NCBI RefSeq assembly: GCF_030253575.1
Contig: NC_080569.1
Coordinates: forward strand, 7,569,501 to 7,633,500
DNA: 64,000 nucleotides
From: Rhododendron vialii
Lineage: Eukaryota > Streptophyta > Magnoliopsida > Ericales > Ericaceae
Reading direction: 5' to 3'
Positions within the stretch are counted from its first letter, which is position 1; the number at the start of each line of letters is the position of its first letter. Below the pieces are notes generated by a model, which searched no databases, had not been told where the DNA came from, and was given only the letters and a program-made list of their open reading frames with translations. Positions 52,744 through 63,500 of the stretch are shown one piece after another. The position numbers and the translations under genes were made by a program.

Positions 52744-54565
52744 TCAACTCTCAATGTGAGGAGCTTGGTTAGCTGAAACAACTGGCATTGGATTCGAGCC
52801 AGATACCAAAACAGGACCTCCTCCGTATGTCAGGATTGGCTCCTCTGGTTCCACCCTTGGTGATTTCTTCGGAGTCGTCGCTGCCTTCCATTTATTTCTG
52901 CCGATGTTCTCTGTCTTGTCATCTCCAATACGATCTGCTCTATCAACTTCCTTCTTGGCATTCACAAAGGTCCCCTTTTCGCCACGAGTTTCTTTCTCCG
53001 TGGCAGTGAATCCACTTCCATTGACTGTCAGTTCATCCCCTGGATATGCAATGGTATCAGCTGAAATCAAATTCTCATCACATTCAGTTCCGACGTCATG
53101 GATCAGTTTCTCGGTCGGACTGAGTACTTCCTCCTCGGTCATCTTCTGAACTTCGGCATTGGCCCAGTCTTCTGTGATGGTAACCGTGCTCTTCGTTTCC
53201 CAAGCGCGGAAAATCCGGTCTGGACCCGGCTGCCACAAAATTTCGCCGGTGCCTCGTTTGAGTACATACTTGAATTGGATTGATCTCCCCACAGGTAAAT
53301 CCTATTCATAATTCAAGAACATATTGTGGGGAAACCACATTTAACAACATAAATGGAACATATTGTGGGGAAACCACATTTAACAACATAAATGGAACAT
53401 AGGTATGATTGTTTCAGAAGAGTTGATTTTCTCACCAGCTCAACAGTCCACAAGTGCCCATCTGACCAGTTCAGGGGAATAGCATTTGAGGGATTCCAGG
53501 AACCTAGCATAGGGTCGTCTCCCACAAGAAGGAATTGCTCCCCAAAGAAACACTCCTGCTGCAACTGGAACTTCACATGAACTGTCTTTGATGGCTCTGG
53601 AAATGAGGCAAACAACTTACTTAGATTTTAGTCTGCAATGTCTTTATCGTTTGGAATTCCAATATTTGTTTTCTTACCCCAAATGCATATGATTCAGCTA
53701 TACGAGACACAGTTCCCACCAGGTAAGAAAGCCAGGCAAGGGAAAGTGGAATGGGAGGTGTTGTCAAGCGGGGGTGCTTGGCAGCAGGGCCGAGCACCCC
53801 ATTCGGCCGTTCATCTCGGCAATCGACAACTCGGATCTTTGCCGAGCAATCGACGGCTCAGATTTGTACGCGCTCAGATTCAATCTGAGCCGTCTGTGTC
53901 GAGATGAACGGTCAAATCGGCACTTGGCCCCGTTAGACCAAGATGCTGCTCAGCAGCATCCCCGGGTAGGGAAAGTAGGGAAAGCCATAATCTTTCATGA
54001 GTCAAAGATGCAGCTAAGGTAGCAGCTTTCCCAACTTATCAAGTATCAACGGATATAACCCTTTTGGACGCCGTCCTATTTTTTCCCTTGGCACTCAGCA
54101 CACAAAATGCAAGTCGTGGTGGGAAAACATGGATACGATTCCCAGCTTAACGGACACAACATCGCTTGCTTGTTTAACGACTTCGTTAATTTTCGAAGAC
54201 AATTGTACGAAAGAGAGAAGGTTTATACCTATGGTTTGGGTCCCAGCATAAGCAGAGTCGAAGCCCGTGGAAACCTGTGATTTAAACAAGATGATGATTA
54301 TGAGTAATCCCATTGCAAGGAAAAAGGGTAAGAGAAACGTGATAAATACTACTCCTACTACCTCTGTTTTTGAGGATGCGACGCTTTGGACTGTCTTGAG
54401 TGTGAGTGAGATGGGATGAGAGAGAGAGAAGAACCCAACCCCAATACTCGAGAATCGGAAGAAGTTGATCTGGGATTTCTTGACAAGAGCTCTCGAAGGA
54501 GCAAAAGTATTGCCAGTGAGGTTGTGGGCGACGATCCTGGTGGACCATTCCGTTGCTGCTCCCAT
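52744..54565 (-). CDS. CBM20 starch-binding-fold protein, probably plastid, four exons
   Basis: Exons (minus): 54565-54362, 54274-54229, 53596-53436, 53301-52744, all in phase, 322 residues. Residues 1-68 are rich in Ser, Thr, Arg and hydrophobic residues and poor in acids, like a chloroplast transit peptide. Residues 84-185 form a CBM20-type domain: [36 protein letters not shown] and ILWQPGPDR, with the aromatic residues that usually bind glucan. The remaining 140 residues are charged, low-complexity and without a known domain. No catalytic domain is present, so it is not an amylase or glucan-water dikinase. It resembles the uncharacterised Arabidopsis carbohydrate-binding-fold protein At5g01260 (recalled). 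A role as starch-granule adaptor is inference. Confidence 0.85.
53318..53395. repeat. 39-bp tandem duplication in CBM20 gene intron 3
   Basis: Two identical 39-bp copies (53318-53356, 53357-53395), beginning 17 bp after the acceptor side of exon 4 and filling most of this short intron. Confidence 0.95.
53765..53975. repeat. Foldback repeat in CBM20 gene intron 2
   Basis: Inverted arms share GCCGTTCATCTCG / CGAGATGAACGG and a GCTGCT-rich outer part. Two CAATCGAC(A/G)(A/G)CTC units lie in the middle, a layout like the 14391-14590 element. Confidence 0.6.
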
Positions 54566-54593
54566 CACTCGAAGCTCTGCAGGTTCAGTGATG

Positions 54594-54620
54594 GAGAGAG
54601 GGAGAGAGAGAGAGAGAGAG
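54594..54620 (-). repeat. GA-rich tract in the CBM20 gene 5' UTR region
   Basis: GAGA repeats (CT-rich on the transcribed strand) 30-55 bp upstream of the ATG, a common plant 5' leader feature. Confidence 0.8.
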
Positions 54621-54652
54621 GGGCAATGGTTTGAGCTGGGTGTGATGATGAC

Positions 54653-54662
54653 AATATATAGG
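54653..54662 (-). promoter_or_regulatory. Candidate TATA box of the CBM20 gene
   Basis: CCTATATATT on the minus strand about 90 bp upstream of the ATG. Motif and spacing only. Confidence 0.45.
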
Positions 54663-54699
54663 TAAGTGTGCAGGACAGAGAGGAGAGATTGGATCTAGC

Positions 54700-55187
54700 T
54701 TTTGAGTAGGGATCTGTTTATTCTTTGAATCATTTCTGTGGCGAAAATCGTACGTAGCCCTTTTCCTCCTCCGTCTTTTCAGGTCTTCTATACTACTATC
54801 AGTTTCGCTATAGATACATGCACATATGTACATATATCGCGTACATATGCATTTTGGACCCGTCTCGGGTCCAAAATATTTATCTGAGCCGCTTATTTTG
54901 TTCAAAATGATTTGTTTTGGTCCTTGTAACAAATAAACTCAATCAGAAATTGGGAAAGACATTAACAAAATTTCAACTTTTCTTCATAATCTAGGCTAGC
55001 CTGGAAACAAAGATGGATGTTTTTGTAAATAATCTAACTGATATCGGATTGAGTTTATTTTTTCAAGAATTCTAAACAAACTCAGATCATTTTCTCAAGA
55101 CCTGATATGGGTCCAAAACACGTATATATGCAGGGTTGGACTGAAGTGGAGGCACGTGCCCCCATTCGAACGCGTACCCCGCTCAAA

Positions 55188-55231
<44 letters not shown>

Positions 55232-56655
55232 AATTAGCATAATTATAAAAGTGTGCTAATATATAAACAGACATACTTGCATATATTTTGAAAAAACACA
55301 TATATAATTAGTTTTATGTCTGAATTTCATCATATGGTGTATTTTATACTTGTTGCTTTACGAGTTGTTTGTCTATTTGGAGCTATTATTTCTTAATTCT
55401 CTTTATTTTTAACCGTCTGAGAGAAATATTGTAAAACAAAGTCATTAACAAAACTAGCTCCGTTATTCTAAAATTTGTCGATGTTTATTTAAAACATACT
55501 TTAAAAATTTTGTATGAGATTTTGTGCTCATTTTTACCTAATTTAACTTAAAATATGCGTTATAAACTTTTGTAGTTGTAATACATGTTTTAATTTTGTA
55601 CGATCTTATTGTGGTTGATTACAAAAATAAATTTTCGTCATTATAATTAATAGGTGCCTCCACTACGCTATATTCTTGAATCTGTCCCTTAATCTATGTA
55701 CCTATGTGTATGTACTCGTATACTTTTTGTCTATACTACTACAGCTGTAATAGTTTTCTCATCTCATAGGTAAACTTGGCAAAGGTTCAAAACTGAAAGC
55801 ACATTTTTTTTTTGGGTGTGCGAGTGTCCCTAAGACCCTAGCAGTGTGAATGTTCTTGGGAAACAAACCGCCAAAACCCGAAGGAAAAAGGAAAAGAAAA
55901 GAAGCGAAAGAAGGAACTCTTTAGCACTCTGAATTTCTTTTTCCCCGGCGGTGCTAGAAACAGAGCTTCCAAATGCATTTGGAGTCATTCGATGCACGTA
56001 GATTTGCGTACATAGAACGATTCCGGACACAATTATTCCTTGAAGAAGTTGTTTTTTTTGGGTGTTGAATTGGAGCATGCATTAAATAAAGCTTAAAGAG
56101 TACATAATTCAATTGTTTAAGAGGAAAAAGCCCATTCTTCCATGTTGGCCAAAGAAACTTTGCATTCGGTAAGAAGGAACATTATGAGAAAGGTGTGAAC
56201 GTTTTTTTACTGAGCACAATATACTTTTTTTTGTTGCTATTTTTCTCTTCCTTTAAATCTCAAATTAAATAGGAACACGAACGTACGTACTCAGCTGAAG
56301 TATTTTATTGTTCTCTTTATTTTCTTTATCTTTGTTATAAGTATAACCCATGGTTTTTCCTTTATTTTAAGCTTCAAGAAGACAAGTCAACAATGAATTC
56401 TATTAATCTGCTGATCAGTTGCAGTGACGGATTGCTATACTCCTTGAGCCGGGGTATCCTGCTTATTGAAGACCATCAGCTGATCGGTATGCAATTTCGT
56501 AAGTTGTTACTCAGATACTTCCTTCAATGATAGTACAATTCATTACTCCTTAAATAACTTGTTCTGTGTTAACTATTAGCTTCAAACAGAGAGTGCCCGG
56601 TGTGAATACATTTATGAACCAGTGTACTATCCATTATCTTTTCCCATCTTAATTT
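54700..56655. other. Spacer with decayed repeat and AT microsatellite
   Basis: An (AT)n run occupies about 55193-55226. Around it, 55132 (CAGGGTTGGACTGAAGTGGAGGCAC) and 55650-55692 (GTGCCTCCACTACG...GTCCCTT) look like the inverted ends of a decayed hAT-type element of about 560 bp. No gene seen; the 82-codon frame at 55830-56078 has no recognisable domain. Confidence 0.45.
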
Positions 56656-59271
56656 TGTTAGGACCGTGAGGGACACCATGCACACAAACAACGCAGTGAT
56701 TTCAGAGAAAAACTCCATTTGATTATATATTCACACAATATACAATAAAGATGAAAAAACTTTCCCGGAACCACACGCCGGTTCCTCTCCGGGAGGCCAC
56801 AGACCGGCCCCCCACGCTCGCCTCACCTTCTCCCTCACATTATGTCACACACTAACCCTAATAGGGTTTACAACTATATATAAGGGACTCCAATGGTAAA
56901 TACGCTCAACACCCAACACTAAGGGTGTTACACAAAAAAACCTCACCTCTATGGGTGGACCCCAACAATCACCCCCCCTCTACCTAGAGTGGGCAATCAT
57001 TGCATCTGTCCAGCCTCTCTAGCAAAGCGCCTGTGTCACTCCAAGTCTAGCTGCCAGCACCCCCTCACTGAAGTACTCCTGCCTGACTGAATGTCTCATT
57101 GCAAGACTAGATCTTCTGAGGCTAAACCCATAGCGCTGCCAGCACCCTCTTGACCAGAGTGCTCGCATCCTCGCAGGACACGATCCGTGACTCGATCTCT
57201 CTTTATGCGGCTGAACATCCTGAAGAGAATCCAGTGACAATATCCACAAAGGAAGAGATCCCAGTGATGCATCGTCTGGTCTCCATCTCCATTCCTCTGT
57301 CCGAAGCTTCCGTGAACATCTCCCAAACAACCAATTGCCCGCCGTCTGCAGACTATTCCACACACAATTTGATTTGGTAACCGACACTCCTGTATATCTC
57401 AGGTCATGACTTTCCGTACTTCAGTGCCCCTCCTGTGTGTCTCCGCAACTGTTGCTTCACATGTTCACCGTCACAAAAACTCATACTGCTTGTCTAGTAC
57501 CAAACATCAGCTCCATGTGTTTGTACTATCCACAAGCATGTATCGGTCGCCCATCATCATCCTCCTCATGCAGCCCAAATCACAACTGCAACTCCTGATG
57601 ATAGGTCTTCATCACATCTGCCACTCCCAGTGCATCCTACCACTCTCAGTCATCTCTCTCGGGTCTTCTCCTGTCACTCAGTCCATCCTCGATCCATTCC
57701 TAGCTTTCCCAGCATCTAGGATGTCCATCGGAATCGATCTATCACTCCAATAAACGCCTGTGTCATTACCAAACGAGCAATCTAGCCCGAATGTAAAGTA
57801 TCCCTGCTTATTAGCCCCGCAACAGATCACCCCGAACATCCATGTTGCTCAGACAAGCCTCCTCGCAACCCAAATCGTCTCTAAACACGCGATTTCATGC
57901 TCCACTAAGCACTCGCATCAGCTTAGGAGCCCCCAATCCAAAAACGGAGCGCGTGGTTGCATCCGGTACGTCGAAATAGTCAAAATCGACTACTCACTCG
58001 TGAAAAACGGAGTTCGAACTGCTCCGAAAAGTGCGAAAAACCAATCTGAAATATTTTCGAAATATTCTCTGTTGACCAGTCAACCTTTGACCGTTGACCA
58101 GTTGACCCGTTCGCCGTTTGACCAGCCACGTCATCGTTGACCGAATGACGTGGAACACAAACGGATCCCTTCTGATGACGTGGCAGCGCCACGTGTCGAT
58201 GACATGTCTGCCACATGGCGTATGATGTGGCAGTCCCCGTCAGCGTTGACCGCTGACTGGGCGTTGACCACGCACGCTTGGCATGTGCCATCCACCTGCT
58301 GGCATGTGCCAGCCACGATCCCACGCGTGCAACACACACGCGCGCGTAGATCTGACGCCCCGCCGCTTCCAGAGGCGCGTGTGGCTCCCTCCGGCGTCAC
58401 CCGGTGATTTTCCGACCATTCCTGAGCTCGTCTTGACGAGATGAACACAACCCCGTGCTCAAATCTCGCATCCGACGACTCCTGGTACGAACCACCCTTG
58501 AACCGCCTCTACGCAGACTCGCCTCTGCCGTTCGAACGGCCATTGCTGCCACCTCCGAGCTCCTCCGGCGACGTGCTGGCCCAATCCGTGATTTTCTCCT
58601 CGAGGTGAACACAACCCAGTGCTCAAAACTCATCTTCGATCATCCATGACCTCGGGCTTTTCAAAACAGCTTCTCTACCCGTCGCCGAGTTCGCCCGCTG
58701 CGATCGAATGGCTCCCGAGCCTTCATCCGGTGACGAAACTCGACCTCGTCACCTCCTATAGACTCATCTCAATGAGGTGCACAACCCTTACTGGTCTGAT
58801 TGAGTTTTCAAATGGTTCGGCCGAGAACCCAGCTTAGGCCTTGCTTCGTGCTTCTTCCTCGGGTGACAAAACACGAGATTCGTGAGCAACTTTTTTTTCA
58901 GAAATCGAACCCGTGGTTTTTCCGGTGACCCTCTTCTTCAATCTCGCTTTGATACTAATTGTTAGGACCGTGAAGAACACCATGAACAAAAATAACGCAG
59001 TGATTTCAGAGAAAAACTCCATTTGATTATATATTTACACAATATACAATAAAGATGAAAAAACTCTCCAGAAACTACACACCGGTTCCTCTCCGGGAGG
59101 CCACAGACCGGCCCCTCACGCTCGCCTCACCCTCTCCTTCACATTATGTCACGCACTAACCCTAATAGGGTTTACAACTATATATAAGGGACTCCAAGGG
59201 TAAATACGCTCAACACCCAACACTAAGGGTGTTACACAAAATAACCCCACCATTATGGGTGGACCCCAACA
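56656..59271 (-). mobile_element. Non-autonomous LTR retrotransposon (small LARD-like)
   Basis: Two 312-bp LTRs (56656-56967 and 58960-59271) start TG and end CA. By eye they differ at about 20 positions. Next to the right LTR is a primer-binding-like site on the minus strand (TAGTATCAAAGC, near 58956), and next to the left LTR is a polypurine tract (GGTAGAGGGGGGGTGAT, minus, 56968-56985). The element therefore runs right to left. The 2-kb interior (56968-58959) has only short frames without gag, protease, reverse transcriptase or integrase motifs, so it depends on another element for movement. Its 3' part is GC-rich. Confidence 0.85.
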
Positions 59272-59278
59272 AAACATC

Positions 59279-60100
59279 TGTTGGGAATATGTGTGAAAAA
59301 TTGAGTCCCACATCGGATAAATAGAAAAAGAGTTGGATCTTAATATACAATTGAATGGCTCACCACTTACAAGGCTTAGCCTTTTAAGTGGATATGGGTC
59401 ATTCAATGTATATTGGGTTCAAGCAATATGGTGTGAACTTTGTAGATACTCCCCAACGGATTGGGCCTGCGCGCACACGAAAGATCTCAGACGGATCAGA
59501 CTCCTAACAAGTGGTATCAGAGCCGATGGCTGACGATCTTTGGACGGACTCAAATTGATTTGGTGGACCTGCACGGAAACTCTCGGTGGAGCGAGAAAAA
59601 TCCAAATTGGCTCTCGATGGAGCAAAGATGCAAGCAGAAGATGAAGTAGGTGTGGTGAAGTCCGGGGTTAAATCGGTGTTGGAGAATAAGGATCATGGAT
59701 GAGGGGGAGTCAAGAGGATCTTGAGGGGGAGCTATGCCCAATGGATGGTTCACACATGAGGGGGAGATTGTTGGGAATATGTGTGAAAAATTGAGTCCCA
59801 CATCGGATAAATAGAAAAAGAGTTGAACTTTAATATACAATTGAATGACTCACCACTTACAAGGCTTAGCCTTTTAAGTGGATATTGGTCATTCAATGTA
59901 TATTGGGTTCAAGCAATGTGGTGTGACTTTGTAGATACTCCCCAACGGATTGGACCTGCGCGCACACAAAAGATCTCAGGCGGATCAGACCATTCAATGT
60001 ATATTGGGTTTAAGCAATGTGGTGTGGACTTTGTAGATACTCCCCAACGGATTGGGCCTGCGCGCACAAGGAAGATCTCAGGCGGATTAGACTCCCAACA
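59279..60100 (+). mobile_element. TRIM retrotransposon with enlarged 3' LTR
   Basis: 5' LTR 59279-59509 (231 bp, TGTTGGG...TAACA), then primer-binding site TGGTATCAGAGC (59512-59523), about 245 bp of non-coding interior, polypurine tract GAGGGGGAGAT (59757-59767) and 3' LTR 59769-60100 (332 bp, TGTTGGG...CCAACA). The 3' LTR is exactly 101 bp longer because 59890-59990 is repeated at 59991-60091. Both LTRs carry TCCCACATCGG. Confidence 0.88.
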
Positions 60101-60135
60101 AATTTTTGGGCAAAAACCAAGATGGAACTATGTTA

Positions 60136-60212
60136 TTCTTTCTAGCCCTTGTATAAGATTGCGATAGGTTCAAACAAATCCCTATCGCGATCACATACAG
60201 GGCCTGAAAGAA
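60136..60212. repeat. Short perfect-like hairpin upstream of the receptor kinase
   Basis: TTCTTTCTAGCCCTTGTATA and GATTGCGATAGG pair with the inverted CCTATCGCGATCACATACAG / GGCCTGAAAGAA across an 11-nt loop. The stem is about 33 bp with few mismatches. It could be a small MITE remnant or a hairpin RNA source; no known microRNA is recognised. Confidence 0.6.
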
Positions 60213-60589
60213 TTTACAATCAAAGTCAACCTCCGGATGGTAGGTTTGTGATGTTGGCTAAAATGCTCTCTTTATGTGATGGAATCTGCAGAGTTGCAAT
60301 GATGGTTGTTCTTCATTTGACACATGCGATCGACTGACGGGTGCAATAAAGTTAGAAAAGGATTGCAAATTAGCTCAATTTTCCTAGTCAAATATAGGTA
60401 AAAAAAAAAAAGTTCCTTCAAAGCGGTAAGACTTGAAGAAACTACAATCTGACACGTGACAATTCAAATAATTTATTTGCAAATTTTGTTTCTAGGTTGC
60501 CGTGATTGTACCGGACATCTAATATAAGAAGGCCTCAAGTTTTTTTGTTCTGCATGTATAACCAAACTTCTCATTTGTCTCCCTCCGAA

Positions 60590-63500
60590 ATGAAGCCTCA
60601 TGTGATGAATTTAGGCCTTTTCTTGTTTTTTCTCTCGTATGCCATCTTTGCCTCAATCCTCAGATTGTCGCATTCACGGCATGCTTCTGCAGCCATAATT
60701 GGAAACGAAACAGACAAACTTGCGTTGCTCGAGTTCAAGTCCAGAGTAACTGTGGATCCAACTGGAGTCCTGGGCTCATGGAACGACTCGCTCCCTTTCT
60801 GCATGTGGATTGGAGTCACATGTGGCCTAAAGCACGAAAGGGTCACCGTTTTGGATATTGAAGGGAGGAAGTTGGTTGGAACCATACCACCCAGTATAGG
60901 AAATCTATCTTTCCTTCGAATCCTCAACTTCGGTGGAAATTTCTTCTCCAGTGGCATTCCCCCAGAATTAGGTCACTTGCGCAGGCTTCAAACTTTGAAC
61001 CTGAGCAACAATTATCTCGGAGGCTATATTCCTGTCAATCTGTCTCGGTGTTCTAATCTCATAGATCTTGAGCTGGAGCAGAACTATCTTGAAGGTGAAA
61101 TTCCTTCTGAAATCGGGTCATTGTCTGAACTTGTATATCTTTATCTGGGAAACAACAACCTCACTGGAAGGTTCCCAAGTTCTCTTGGATATCTTTCGTC
61201 ACTTCAACAGCTCAGTTTAGCATACAACAGTTTGGAGGGGGATATTCCAGATGCAGTATCCCAAATGAGAAGTTTGATTATATTCGAGGTGGGAGCGAAC
61301 CAATTTTTGGGTTCATTTCCTGCTTCACTCTACAACTTGTCGTCACTCAGTATCATATCTTTGGCTATAAACAACTTCTCTGGCGGTCTCAGGACCAACA
61401 TAGGCCTTGCATTTCCAAACCTTCAGGTGCTTGCTTTGGCGCAAAATTGGTTTAATGGTCGTATTGGGAGTTCTCTGTCAAATGCTTCATATCTTGAAGT
61501 ACTCAACTTGACTTTTAATAATTTCACTGGTACCATACCTTTCAGTTTGGGAAACCTGAAGAGTTTATGAGGCTCAATGTTCCTGGTAACATTCTTGGAA
61601 CTCGTGGTGTTGATGATTTGAGTTTCCTCACAACTTTGGCAAATTGCAGCAAGCTACAATTTTTGGACTTCAGTAGAAACCAGTTTGGAGGTCAATTAAC
61701 AACTTCGATTGTGAATCTGTCAACACAGTTGACATGGTTAGATATAGGAGACAACTACATTCACGGAAGCATTCCTCCAGAGATAGCAAGCCTAATCAAT
61801 TTGGATGTCGTGGGCCTGGGAGAAAATATCTTAACAGGCACAATTCCAGCTTCATTTGGGAAACTTCCAAAGCTGCAAGAACTTTATTTGGAAATTTTTT
61901 TTCTTACAGGGGAGATTCCCTCTTCCCTTGGAAATATCACCCTACTATTAGATTTCGGAGCGCAAACAACACCTTAGAGGGAAGCATACCTTCAAGTTTT
62001 GGAAACTGTAAAAATCTCCTGTACTTAGACCTTTCCAATAATAAACTCACTGGTACCATACCCGCCCAACTTCTTGGTCTTTCTTCCCTCTCTATAGGTG
62101 TTAACTTGTCTTACAACTCCTTGACTGGCTCCTTACCGGTGGAAGTTGGAAATTTGGGAGTTCTTACTGCACTTGATGTTTCTTACAACACATTGTCTGG
62201 AGAGGTTCCTAGTGAGCTAGGGTCCTGTTTGGCCTTGCAACAACTCTACATGCAGGGCAACTTGTTTCAAGGAACCATTCCTTACATAGGTAATTTGAGT
62301 AGCCTTCAATGTCTAGATCTTTCCAACAACAGCTTGGATGGTCAAATTCCACCATACCTGGTCAATATTTCCTCTTTACTGAATTTGAATCTTTCGTACA
62401 ACAATCTTGAGGGTGAGGTTCCAGCAGGAGGAGTGTTCACAAATGCTAGTGCCATTGAACTCTATGGCAACAAGAATCTCTGTGGGGGAATTCCAGAGCA
62501 GCATTTTCAACCATGCCCTACCGGGCCTACACAACCTAAGAAATCAAGGAAACATAAGTTGATACTGGCTATTGCCATTTTTCTTTCTTTCTTAGCTCTG
62601 TTTCTACTTTTACTCCCAATTATCTGGAGAAGAAATCTGAGGAAGAAACCTCAGCCTATTCCTTCTTTAGGGCTCTTCTATCCAAAAATTTCTTACGAAG
62701 AGCTCCGAAACGCAACTGCTGGTTTCTTCCACTAATGTGATTGGTTCAGGGAGTCTTGGGATTGTGTATAAAGGAATCCTTGGTCCAGATGAACCAAGTG
62801 TTGCAATAAAGGTACTCAACCTTCAGCAGAGAGAATCATCCGAAAGCTTTATGGCCGAATGCGAAGCCTTGAGAAACTTAAGGCATCGAAACCTTGTAAA
62901 AGTTTTAACTGCTTGCTCATCTATTGATTTTGGGGGGAACGATTTCAAAGCTTTAGTATACCAGTTTATGCCAAATGGGAGCTTGGAGAAGTGGCTGCAT
63001 CCAGAAGATGGAATGACTTAAAATAGAAGCTTAAACTTTCTCCAGAGGATAAACATCGCAATCCACGTGGCTTCTGCGTTGCATTATGTTCACCATCAGT
63101 GCCAAACTCCCGTTGTTCATTGTGATCTAAAGCCAAGCAATGTTCTTCTTGATGATGATCTGACCGCTCACCTGAGTGATTTCGGTTTGGCAAGCTAGGC
63201 TTCTTAAAAAGTTCAACAAAGATGCTAACTTCAATCAGTTCAGCTCACTTGGCATGAAAGGGACGATTGGATATGCTGCTCCAGGTAAGTACATGTCAGA
63301 TTCACTCTCCTGAGAAGTTCATGTTTTAGTAATATTGTTATTGGGGTGCCTTTCTTGGTAAAACAAGAGGTTAATGCAGCTTCCATTGGTTAGATAGAAC
63401 TACTCACAATGAATTTCTTTTTTTGTTTTTTTGGTCAAAAGGAAATTCCAATGGACTTTATATGGCTACATGACTACATCAGTGCACCTACAAATTGGTA

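Noticed and set aside
57019-57387. 122-codon minus-strand frame within the LARD-like element
   Set aside because: No gag, pol or other domain; overlapping frames of similar length exist, as expected in GC-richer non-coding DNA.
59279-60100. Cassandra-type TRIM with 5S rRNA-like LTR
   Set aside because: The LTR lacks the 5S internal promoter blocks, so it is not assigned to Cassandra.
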